A DNA stretch of 6,285 nt from CAIOJG01 sp964477455. Its GTDB lineage: Bacteria; Patescibacteriota; Patescibacteriia; Magasanikbacterales; GWA2-37-8. A program made the position numbers and the translations under genes. Where the stretch lies: contig CAYZHG010000076.1 in the NCBI GenBank assembly GCA_964477455.1, positions 1 to 6,285 of the forward strand, written 5' to 3'. The notes under the pieces are model-generated. The model did not search any database, was not told the DNA's origin, and saw only the letters and a list, made by a program, of their open reading frames with translations. Position 1 is the stretch's first letter. Every line of letters starts with the position of its first letter. Positions 1 through 5,768 of the stretch are shown here, one piece after another.

Positions 1-1
1 A

Positions 2-571
2 GCAGAGATAATTCAGAAGCTTAAGTGGTTACTCTACGTTGTTTTCTTCATTAACGCTGGTATGTTTTTAGTTGAGTTGGTAGGAGGAATAGTTTCTCAC
101 TCCAACGCTTTGATAGCGGATTCTTTGGATATGTTTGGCGATGCATTTATTTATGGGCTTAGCATATTTGTCTTATCTAAAAATCATAAGATTCAAGCGC
201 GAGCGTCTCTGCTAAAAGGTGTATCGATGCTATTGTTAGGTTTGTATGTTCTTGGGGAAGTTGTCTATAAGATAATTCATCCAATAGTTCCGTCAGTGAA
301 TGTTATTACAATGATTGGTTTTCTAGCTCTAATCGCAAACGCTTTCTGTTTTTTTCTTTTAGCAAGACAAAAGAACAGAAATATAAATATGAAATCGGCA
401 TGGATTTGTTCGAGAAATGACTTTTATGGAAATATAAGCGTTATTGGAGCAGGGTTTTTGGTTGGTTATTTCAATTCCATGTGGCCTGATACAATCGTTG
501 GTTTAGGTATAGCCGGACTGGCTTTATATTTTTCAATTGAAATTATAAGAGAGTCAAAAAAACACGTTTAG
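2..571 (+). CDS. Cation diffusion facilitator-type transporter, 5' end cut by window
   Basis: The frame is open from base 2, so the start lies outside; 189 residues are visible and the internal ATG at 62 is not the true start. CDF proteins are inner-membrane antiporters that export divalent metals such as Zn2+. Several hydrophobic helices are visible. The family signature is at visible residues 34-51, SNALIADSLDMFGDAFIY, with D43 and D47 where CDF proteins carry their TM2 metal-site pair. A second signature, SRNDFYGN near residues 138-144, places D140 and N144 where zinc transporters such as YiiP have His and Asp. The protein ends soon after its last helix and lacks the usual cytoplasmic C-terminal domain. 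The SRND-type form is, from memory, a recognised subgroup of annotated cation transporters. Metal specificity cannot be read. A metal-exporting ATPase follows 69 bases downstream, which supports a metal-homeostasis role. Confidence 0.85.
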   Translation, partial: AEIIQKLKWLLYVVFFINAGMFLVELVGGIVSHSNALIADSLDMFGDAFIYGLSIFVLSKNHKIQARASLLKGVSMLLLGLYVLGEVVYKIIHPIVPSVNVITMIGFLALIANAFCFFLLARQKNRNINMKSAWICSRNDFYGNISVIGAGFLVGYFNSMWPDTIVGLGIAGLALYFSIEIIRESKKHV

Positions 572-640
572 TTGTAAAAAAATGTGATATAAATTACTGT
601 ATGTCTTGTAATATATTAAACCACAAAGAAAATTTTAATT

Positions 641-2482
641 ATGACAAATAACATTAAAAAATATCGCTTGCTTAATGTCTTGTACATTGTCATAGTGCTT
701 ATTTTTTTTCTTTTTTCTTTCACCCAATCTAGCCACTTATTCCGTTTAGTAACCCTTTTTCTTGCGTGGATACCAGTTGCTTGGGGAGCGTTGAAAGAGC
801 TAAAAAAGAAAAATTGGTTGGGTAGTGAGTTGTTTTTTGTATTGGCCGCGGTTGTGGCACTCATCGGGGATGAAGAACTAGCAATGACTGTTGTTCTTCT
901 GGTGGTGCTAATAGCCGAATACTTTGAAGATATTGTTGAAGAGAGGACTGGAAATGCAATTGAGAATCTTCTAAAATTAATTCCTGATAGTGCTTTGGTT
1001 CAAGAAAATGGGAGAGAAAAAATATTGGCCATTGCTGATGTGTGGCCAGGTATGACTGTCATCATAAAAACAGGTTCAGGTATTCCTGTAGACGGAAGAG
1101 TTGTGCATGGTGAAGCGGAAGTAAACGAAGCTTCACTCACTGGTGAAAGCGCACCTCAAACAAAAAAGTCCGGAGATATGGTATTTGCTGGAACATTCCT
1201 TGAAACTGGAGGTTTGATGGTAAAAACAGAGAAGATCGGTGAAAATACCATGTTTGGTCGCATCAGGCGTCTTATGGAAGAAGCGGAAAAGCGTAAAGCT
1301 AAAATCCAGATACTTGCGGACAAAGTAACTTTTATTCTGACTCCTCTACTCGTTCTCTTTATTGGTGGCGTCTGGTGGATAACTAAAGATATTAAATTAG
1401 TTATTACCCTCTTGGTGTTTGGCTCGCCGATTGAACTTGCACTTGTAACTCCAATGGCAATTCTCGCAGGTACAGTCTCAGCCTTTCGGCAGGGTGCGGT
1501 AATCAAAGGTGGCCTTGCGTTGGAAAGATTTGCAAAAATTGACGCACTCGTACTTGATAAAACAGGAACACTCACCATTGGTAAGCCGAGAGTAATTTCT
1601 GTTCAATCTGTTGACCCGAAATATTCTGAGCAAGATGTAATTCGTATGGCCGCTATTGCCGAGAAAATGTCAGGACATGTTTTGTCTTCGGCTGTTCTCG
1701 CAAAAGCAGAATCTGAACATATTTTGGTACCAGATCCGGATTCCTACGAATACGTTTCTGGACACGGGGCAACAGCCACATATAAAGGTCAGCATATTCG
1801 ATTGGGAAGTCAACATTTTATGGAGGATATAAACCATGGAAATATCGATAAAGCAACTCTGCCAATGTGTGCTGACAGCGAAGCTTTCCACTCGTCTTTT
1901 TATCTTTCATGTGACGATAAGCTCTGTGGTATGATTTGTGTCGCTGATGAACTGCGCGGTAATGGAAAATCTATCATTGAACATTTTAAACAAGACGGTA
2001 TTAAAAAGATTGTTCTGTTAAGCGGTGATCGGGACGAGGTGGTTAAAGATGTGGCAAAGAAATTGGGCATTGATGAAGCGTACGGTGGTGTGCTCCCTGA
2101 CGCTAAACTTAAAAAAATACAAGAACTCCAGAAACAAGGCTACACAGTAGCTATGATTGGCGACGGCGTCAATGACGCTCCCGCTCTCAAAGCCGCTGAT
2201 GTCGGTATTGCTATGGGAGCAATGGGTATGGAACCAGCCATCGAGGCGTCGGATATCACTCTGATGTCAAACGATCTTGAAAAGGTTATTTCTGTGTATG
2301 AACTATCCCGACGGGTTATTAGGACGATAAAACAAAACATCATTCTTGGACTAGGTTTTACGCACGGACTTGGTATGATACTTGCACTGCTCCACGTTTT
2401 GAATCCAATCCAAGCAGCTTTTTTTCATGCTGTACCTGATCTTTTAATTTTATTTAACTCCGGAAGATTACTTCGCAAATAA
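641..2482 (+). CDS. P1B-type (heavy-metal) P-type ATPase, atypical transport motif
   Basis: This 613-residue membrane pump uses ATP to move a metal cation across the membrane. Core motifs are intact: actuator TGES (167-170), phosphorylation loop DKTGT with D306, GDRDE (462-466) and hinge GDGVND (507-512). About six helices can be seen: a pair near 10-50, segments near 63-93, a pair near 229-270 and a final pair near 566-607. Three points depart from the P1B norm. No soluble N-terminal metal-binding domain precedes the helices. The CPC/SPC transport motif before the phosphorylation domain reads G-SPI-E (262-264), with no cysteine. The nucleotide-domain HP dipeptide reads HV (346-347). The last helix ends HAVPDLLILFNSGRLL, with an acidic D600 in the membrane. 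The substrate is therefore uncertain and classical Cu+ transport is unlikely. The start ATG has an AT-rich upstream and no Shine-Dalgarno. Its middle is visibly more GC-rich than the downstream genes. Confidence 0.93.
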   Translation: MTNNIKKYRLLNVLYIVIVLIFFLFSFTQSSHLFRLVTLFLAWIPVAWGALKELKKKNWLGSELFFVLAAVVALIGDEELAMTVVLLVVLIAEYFEDIVEERTGNAIENLLKLIPDSALVQENGREKILAIADVWPGMTVIIKTGSGIPVDGRVVHGEAEVNEASLTGESAPQTKKSGDMVFAGTFLETGGLMVKTEKIGENTMFGRIRRLMEEAEKRKAKIQILADKVTFILTPLLVLFIGGVWWITKDIKLVITLLVFGSPIELALVTPMAILAGTVSAFRQGAVIKGGLALERFAKIDALVLDKTGTLTIGKPRVISVQSVDPKYSEQDVIRMAAIAEKMSGHVLSSAVLAKAESEHILVPDPDSYEYVSGHGATATYKGQHIRLGSQHFMEDINHGNIDKATLPMCADSEAFHSSFYLSCDDKLCGMICVADELRGNGKSIIEHFKQDGIKKIVLLSGDRDEVVKDVAKKLGIDEAYGGVLPDAKLKKIQELQKQGYTVAMIGDGVNDAPALKAADVGIAMGAMGMEPAIEASDITLMSNDLEKVISVYELSRRVIRTIKQNIILGLGFTHGLGMILALLHVLNPIQAAFFHAVPDLLILFNSGRLLRK

Positions 2483-2576
2483 CCATATAGCTATGATGGA
2501 TTTAATGTCTTAATTCAAACAGAATTAAAATAAATCTGATAATTATTATAAAATTATTAATTCTAATAAATTTTCT

Positions 2577-3236
2577 ATGGAAAACATGCAAATACCAGAA
2601 AAACAACCTTGCCAAGTAAATGATGAACCAAGATATACAAAACTAAAATTCAAAAGAACAAAACCGTTTATAGTTGCAACTATAATAGTAGCCCTACTTA
2701 TTATTGTTATGCTATTTTTTGCCAAAGGGTTTTTTATTGCGGCCACAGTGAATGGTCGTCCAATTAGTCGATTGTCAATTATTAAAGTGCTTGAAAAACA
2801 AGGTGCTAAGCAGGCTCTTGAAGCCATTATTGATCAAAAACTAATTGAAATAGAGTTCAGTAAACAAAATATAAGTGTGACACAAGCAGAGATTGATGAA
2901 GAAATAAAAAAAATTGAAGAACAAGTATCCAATCAAGGAGGAACGCTTAAAGATGCTCTTGTCCAACAAGGCATGAGTGAGGAAAAACTTCGAGAACAAA
3001 TTATTACTCAGAAAAAGTTAGAGAAATTATTAGCAGATAAAATTACCGTTTCTCCAGAGGAGATTGACGCTTTTATTAAGGATTCAAAAGCAGTTAAATC
3101 AAAAGAGGTAAAGACAGAAGATTATAGGAAACAATTAAGTGATCAGCTTAAACAGCAGAAATTCCAACAGGAAGCGCAGAAGTGGATGTCTGATTTAACA
3201 AAGAATGCCAAAATAAAATATTACGTTACTTATTAA
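2577..3236 (+). CDS. Membrane-anchored SurA N-terminal-domain protein without PPIase
   Basis: This 219-residue protein has a short basic cytoplasmic head (1-30), one membrane helix at about 31-49, and a charged, helical extracytoplasmic part. The segment after the membrane begins with VNGRPISR (58-65), typical of the SurA/PrsA/PpiD N-terminal chaperone module. It continues with the usual helical pattern through ITVSPEEIDAFIKDSK (156-171). In full-length relatives a parvulin (rotamase) domain of about 90-100 residues would follow. Here the chain passes almost directly to the C-terminal helix of the chaperone fold (KQQKFQQEAQKWMSDLTKNA), so no isomerase domain is present. The likely role is a foldase-type holdase for secreted proteins without proline isomerisation; that is inference from the fold. 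The upstream gap of 94 bases holds a weak 7-bp hairpin (2510-2528) without a T-run. The start ATG lacks a Shine-Dalgarno. The peptidase gene downstream may be co-transcribed. Confidence 0.85.
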   Translation: MENMQIPEKQPCQVNDEPRYTKLKFKRTKPFIVATIIVALLIIVMLFFAKGFFIAATVNGRPISRLSIIKVLEKQGAKQALEAIIDQKLIEIEFSKQNISVTQAEIDEEIKKIEEQVSNQGGTLKDALVQQGMSEEKLREQIITQKKLEKLLADKITVSPEEIDAFIKDSKAVKSKEVKTEDYRKQLSDQLKQQKFQQEAQKWMSDLTKNAKIKYYVTY

Positions 3237-3274
3237 AGCCTAATTTGAGACGAAAAGTTTTTTTAGTTTTTCTC

Positions 3275-4291
3275 ATGTTTTTTACTACTACCCATACAGT
3301 TAGAACAATATTTGTTATAGGTATCGTCTTAGTAGGAGGTGTATTTTTGTTGATTATAAAAGACATGATTTTTGAAACAAAAAATATTACTACTAGTACA
3401 ACCAATACTGAAGTTTTATCAATTGACGTCGAAAATAAAAGTGTAGTAGAGATAATAACATCTACTACACTAGATTTTTCAGATATTATAACCACAACGA
3501 TTAACCTCGTTGTGCCATACATATCTCAAATGCCAGACGGTATCTTTGTGAAACCGTGGAGCAAAGCTTGTGAAGAAGCGACGATTATCATGATTGAGGA
3601 ATTCTACTTAAAAAATAAAATACCCCTTTTACCCATTACAGTAGGAAAGCAAGGTATGAGTATGCTTTTTGCGTGGGAAGATAAAAACTTTGGTTATAAT
3701 GATGATACCGATGCAAGCAGTACAGCCCGTATTATTAATGATTACTCATCGTTTAACGCAATCGTCAAGCGAAATCCCACTTTGGAAGAAATTAAAAACG
3801 AAATTAAAAATAATCGGCCGGTAATTTCACTGCACTATGGACCGGCACTCAACAATCCGTATCTTCATTTTAAAGTTGACGGACCACAGTATCACATGAT
3901 AGTACTTAAAGGGTTTGATGACAAAAATAAAGAATTTATAGCACATGATCCTGGCACCTATCAATATTCCGGAAACGATTTTCGCTATGGATACCAAACA
4001 ACCATAAGTTCATTGCATGATTATGATATAAAAATAAAAAAAGCGAAGGAAGGTGTTCCGGTAGTATTATTCACGAGTCCTAAAATAATAATAAAGACTC
4101 CCGGCAATACTCTGTATTTTATTGAAGATAATAAAAAATACCTCATTAACAACCCAACGACGACTTTTCAACAGCGTCGGTGGTCTTTTCGATTGATACA
4201 GACTAAAACTGAGGATGAGCTGCGTAATTTTGTGGACGGTAATCCTATTATCCATGAGAATGGCTTGCTAAAGACAATTGAAGATTTGTAA
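3275..4291 (+). CDS. C39-like (papain-fold) cysteine peptidase, membrane-anchored
   Basis: With the ATG at 3275 the product has 338 residues. The frame is open further upstream and a TTG at 3245 would add ten residues; ATG is preferred because it sits in the same T-rich context as the other starts here. A membrane helix spans about 11-30, followed by a Thr/Ser-rich linker (about 36-78). The peptidase domain starts with VPYISQ, where Q85 fits the oxyanion residue. Then KACEEATI supplies the candidate nucleophile C99, QYHMIVLKGFDD supplies H207, and AHDPGT supplies D225. This layout matches the Peptidase_C39_2 group common in Patescibacteria. The last ~65 residues (about 270-335: TLYFIEDNKKYLINNP, then a W and DGNPI) resemble a small extracellular repeat often fused to secreted proteins of these bacteria. 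The target is unknown; a surface protein or peptide is plausible. The gene begins 38 bases after the SurA-type gene. Confidence 0.85.
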   Translation: MFFTTTHTVRTIFVIGIVLVGGVFLLIIKDMIFETKNITTSTTNTEVLSIDVENKSVVEIITSTTLDFSDIITTTINLVVPYISQMPDGIFVKPWSKACEEATIIMIEEFYLKNKIPLLPITVGKQGMSMLFAWEDKNFGYNDDTDASSTARIINDYSSFNAIVKRNPTLEEIKNEIKNNRPVISLHYGPALNNPYLHFKVDGPQYHMIVLKGFDDKNKEFIAHDPGTYQYSGNDFRYGYQTTISSLHDYDIKIKKAKEGVPVVLFTSPKIIIKTPGNTLYFIEDNKKYLINNPTTTFQQRRWSFRLIQTKTEDELRNFVDGNPIIHENGLLKTIEDL

Positions 4292-4306
4292 GAACGGTTA
4301 AAAAAT

Positions 4307-4312
4307 TATAAT
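4307..4312 (+). promoter_or_regulatory. Candidate -10 box for the DsrE-SHOCT pair
   Basis: A perfect TATAAT lies 57 bases before the DsrE start. The best -35 candidate, TTGTAA at 4286-4291, is 15 bases away, shorter than ideal. The whole gap is AT-rich, so a chance match is possible. No terminator is seen after the peptidase gene. Confidence 0.3.
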
Positions 4313-4369
4313 TAACTTAATTTTATGACTTGTGGGAAGTAAATTTGTTAATAATTAATAAAAATTATT

Positions 4370-4693
4370 ATGAAATTAGGAATCATCATCAGCCAAACAA
4401 ATCCTGAAATAATTTGGAATGCTTTTCGTTTAGCCAATTTTTCTATTAAACAAGGAGATACAGTAAAAATTTTCCTTGTTGGAGAAGGTGTGGAGTATGA
4501 AGCTGGTAATTCGGAAAAATATAATATTCAAGAACAAACGACGGAATTTTTGAAATCTGCTAATGCCGAAATTTTGGCATGTGGTACTTGTCTTAAATCT
4601 AGAAACCAAGAAGCGACCAATACTTGTCCGATGAGTAGTATGAAAGACTTGTACGAAATCGTGAAAGAAAGTGACAAAGTTTTAACTTTTTAA
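4370..4693 (+). CDS. DsrE-family protein (sulfur-relay-like)
   Basis: This 107-residue soluble protein has the DsrE/DsrF/TusD fold pattern: MKLGIIISQTNPE, an alpha-beta start, then DTVKIFLVGEGVEY (30-43), the usual second strand and GEGV turn. The third block AEILACGTCLKSRN (66-79) holds C71 and C74, at the position where the family carries its persulfide-binding cysteine; C86 (NTCPMSSM) adds a third thiol. The chain ends with SDKVLTF. DsrE-type proteins pass sulfur as a persulfide or act as small oligomeric thiol proteins; that function here is inferred. The CxxC pair plus a third Cys would also suit metal binding or disulfide chemistry. The stop is a tandem TAATAA, and the SHOCT gene begins 12 bases later, so the two are almost surely one transcript. 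The start ATG is preceded by ATTATT-type sequence with no Shine-Dalgarno. Confidence 0.87.
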   Translation: MKLGIIISQTNPEIIWNAFRLANFSIKQGDTVKIFLVGEGVEYEAGNSEKYNIQEQTTEFLKSANAEILACGTCLKSRNQEATNTCPMSSMKDLYEIVKESDKVLTF

Positions 4694-4705
4694 TAAGATC
4701 ATTTT

Positions 4706-4948
4706 ATGATGTATTACGGTTTTGCATCTTTTGGTTGGATATTTATGTTCGTCTTTTGGTGTATTGTAATCGGAGTGGTTGTTGCTGTTGTAAGGGGAGG
4801 TTTTGGAAAAGGTCATATGTGTGGTCACAATCATGGCGATAATGCCAGGGAAAAAGGAAAATCCTCACTTGATATTTTGAAGGATCGTTATGCTAAAGGT
4901 GAAAGTAATAAAAAAGAATTTGAGGGAAAAAAGAAAGATTTAGAATAA
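4706..4948 (+). CDS. Small SHOCT-domain membrane protein with Cys/His linker
   Basis: This 80-residue protein has three parts. Residues 6-31 form one hydrophobic helix (GFASFGWIFMFVFWCIVIG onward). Residues 37-45 form a short linker rich in possible metal ligands: H37, M38, C39, H41, H43 and D45. Residues 54-80 (SLDILKDRYAKGESNKKEFEGKKKDL) match the SHOCT motif, a short C-terminal helical pair found on many small membrane proteins and thought to mediate oligomerisation. An alternative start is the adjacent ATG at 4709; ATG 4706 is kept because it follows the usual ATTTT context. The DsrE gene lies 12 bases upstream. The Cys/His linker, with the metal ATPase and CDF transporter nearby, makes a metal-sensing or metal-binding role possible, but this is inference. 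The function of most SHOCT proteins is not known. Confidence 0.8.
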   Translation: MMYYGFASFGWIFMFVFWCIVIGVVVAVVRGGFGKGHMCGHNHGDNAREKGKSSLDILKDRYAKGESNKKEFEGKKKDLE

Positions 4949-4972
4949 ATCTAAGGTTATTTTATCAGACTT

Positions 4973-4978
4973 TATAAT
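4973..4978 (+). promoter_or_regulatory. Candidate -10 box ahead of element copy 1
   Basis: A perfect TATAAT lies 25 bases after the SHOCT stop, and transcription would begin near 4985. No convincing -35 box is found 15-18 bases upstream. If real, it would make the copy-1 RNA a separate transcript of about 110 bases rather than a 3' extension of the SHOCT mRNA. Confidence 0.3.
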
Positions 4979-5009
4979 AAAATTTTCAAAATCAAAGCCT
5001 GCCAAGCCT

Positions 5010-5058
5010 TTATTTCAGCCAAAAAGGTGTTCCAATAGTCACTACAGTGGTCTACCAT
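5010..5058 (+). repeat. Conserved 49-nt intergenic element, copy 1
   Basis: It aligns without gaps to 5705-5753, identical at 36 of 49 positions. Shared blocks are TTATTTC, GTTCCA, AGTCA and AGTGGTCTAC. The match weakens outside, apart from GAACTCTAC (5063-5071) against GAACTTTAC (5754-5762). It begins 61 bases after the SHOCT stop, in the gene orientation. Confidence 0.75.
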
Positions 5059-5061
5059 TCG

Positions 5062-5094
5062 AGAACTCTACTAAATTAGTAGAGTTCTTTGTTT
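5062..5094 (+). terminator. Rho-independent terminator-like hairpin after element copy 1
   Basis: Arms 5062-5074 and 5076-5088 are perfectly complementary over 13 bases; with a realistic loop (AAATT, 5073-5077) the stem has 11 base pairs. The tail is TTTGTTT. There is no T-run on the other strand, so it works for + strand transcripts only. The stem has few G-C pairs for a terminator, as expected in an AT-rich genome. Confidence 0.7.
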
Positions 5095-5256
5095 AATAAT
5101 AGAGAAAATATTGGGTTCGATTAGTCATTTTGTTGAAAATGATATTTTAGCCAAATTTAACAAACGACCCAACGAGAATCGAACTAGCCAACAAACGATT
5201 GTAATAAAAAGGGCTTGGTGATATTCTTATTATGTCTAAATTAAACAATTTTTATT
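5095..5256. other. Repeat-rich intergenic stretch before the deoxyribosyltransferase-like gene
   Basis: No plausible gene is seen here; the only ATG frame near the end (5232) overlaps the next gene out of frame and is short. With copy 1 it makes a 308-base gap without a protein gene. It contains a 7-bp hairpin TCATTTT-GTTG-AAAATGA (5125-5142), inverted repeats and a direct repeat (see 5111-5198). A weak promoter-like pair, TTGGTG (5215) and TAAATT (5237) spaced by 16 bases, precedes the gene start. Confidence 0.5.
5111..5198. repeat. Overlapping inverted and direct repeats
   Basis: GTTCGATT (5115-5122) is complementary to AATCGAAC (5177-5184), and TTGGGT (5111-5116) to ACCCAA (5167-5172). 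The order of the arms makes these two pairings mutually exclusive rather than nested. TAGCCAA...CAAACGA occurs twice: at 5148-5167 with a six-base spacer and at 5185-5198 without one. The GTTCGATT parts recall a tRNA T-arm, but no tRNA can be folded. Confidence 0.5.
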
Positions 5257-5652
5257 ATGAAAGATGTTTTTATTACTTCAACTTTAAAATCAGAATGGAA
5301 CAGAAATTTTAATCCCCAGCTATGTCGAAAATTAGAAGAAAAAGGAGTCAACTGCCATTTACCACAAAGGGACACAAAACAAGATGGTTCGGAACTAGAT
5401 AAATATAATCAAAATATTGAAGGAATTAAAAATTCAAAAAAAGTTTTAACCATCGGCGCAAACGAATCAATTAATTGGGGTCTAGAAACAGGTTATGCTT
5501 TTGGTTCGGGGAAAAAAGTTATATATTTAACAACAGACGACCACTCAATTCCAGTTATGTCTTTGGGTATGTATGAAAACATTATAAAAGTTAAAAGTCT
5601 CGATAACTTTAATGAATACATAGATAATCTAGTTAAAGTAATTTTAGAATAG
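5257..5652 (+). CDS. Nucleoside 2-deoxyribosyltransferase-like protein
   Basis: This 131-residue soluble protein matches the layout of the nucleoside 2-deoxyribosyltransferase family (Rossmann-like). MKDVFITSTL is the first strand. KLEEKGVNCHLPQRDT (25-40) is the helix, strand and P-x-RD-like segment. NIEGIKNSKKVLTIGANES (53-71) is the 'own-molecule-in-question' helix and strand. NWGLETGYAFGSGKKVIYL (73-91) corresponds to the conserved D-x-G-T-x-x-E-x-G-x-A segment, making E77 the likely nucleophile. The usual Asp/Gly-Thr before it is replaced by N73-W-G-L. Family enzymes cleave or exchange the N-glycosidic bond of nucleosides, and distant relatives act on NAD or nucleotides; the substrate here is unknown. 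Salvage fits organisms that cannot make nucleotides. The gene sits alone between the two copies of the 49-nt element, so single-gene transcription is likely. Confidence 0.72.
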   Translation: MKDVFITSTLKSEWNRNFNPQLCRKLEEKGVNCHLPQRDTKQDGSELDKYNQNIEGIKNSKKVLTIGANESINWGLETGYAFGSGKKVIYLTTDDHSIPVMSLGMYENIIKVKSLDNFNEYIDNLVKVILE

Positions 5653-5704
5653 TTATAAACGAATTAAAGTTATTGAAAAAGTGGAATTTCTTCAAACCAC
5701 CTCC

Positions 5705-5753
5705 TTATTTCCTCGAACAAAAGGTTCCATCAGTCAATGGAGTGGTCTACAAT
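5705..5753 (+). repeat. Conserved 49-nt intergenic element, copy 2
   Basis: It is the second copy of 5010-5058, starting 52 bases after the deoxyribosyltransferase-like stop and in the same orientation. GGTTCCA (5723-5729) is fully complementary to TGGAACC (5766-5772), which overlaps the left arm of the following terminator stem. The just-upstream bases CCACCTCCTTA (5697-5707) match the 16S rRNA anti-Shine-Dalgarno core; copy 1 lacks this. A TATAAA at 5654-5659 may be a -10 box, but has no good -35. Confidence 0.75.
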
Positions 5754-5768
5754 GAACTTTACCGTTGG

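Larger units (their letters stand above)
4985..5094 (+). ncRNA. Candidate structured RNA, copy 1 (possible small RNA)
   Basis: This non-coding stretch holds, in order, an A/C-rich lead-in, the conserved 49-nt element (5010-5058), and a strong hairpin ending in a T-rich tail. A perfect -10 box sits at the right distance upstream. No credible reading frame covers it on either strand. GTTC at 5029-5032 can pair with GAAC at 5063-5066, enclosing the best-conserved core AGTGGTCTAC; the same pairing exists in copy 2 (5724-5727 with 5754-5757). Boundaries are inferred from the -10 box and the hairpin. It could instead be a 3'UTR of the DsrE-SHOCT mRNA or the leader of the next gene. I do not recognise it as a named RNA family. 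Confidence 0.4.

Noticed and set aside
609..618. Metal-regulator operator at palindrome TAATATATTA before the ATPase
   Set aside because: The palindrome is short and purely A/T, in an A/T-rich spacer, with no match to known CopY-, ArsR- or CueR-type operators.
616..864. Minus-strand frames such as 616-864, 1156-1578, 3226-3522
   Set aside because: They lie across well-supported + strand genes, mirror their composition and show no family motifs.
2510..2528. Terminator after the ATPase gene (TTAATTC/GAATTAA)
   Set aside because: The stem is only 7 A/T-rich base pairs and no T-run follows on the + strand.
5010..5094. A T-box riboswitch
   Set aside because: The T-box consensus and the stem I features are missing, and the following gene is not for tRNA charging or amino-acid supply; only the antiterminator-like logic is similar.
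5111..5190. A tRNA gene on either strand, suggested by GTTCGATT and AATCGAAC
   Set aside because: The T-stem pairs poorly, and no anticodon arm, D-arm or acceptor partner can be found at the right distances.
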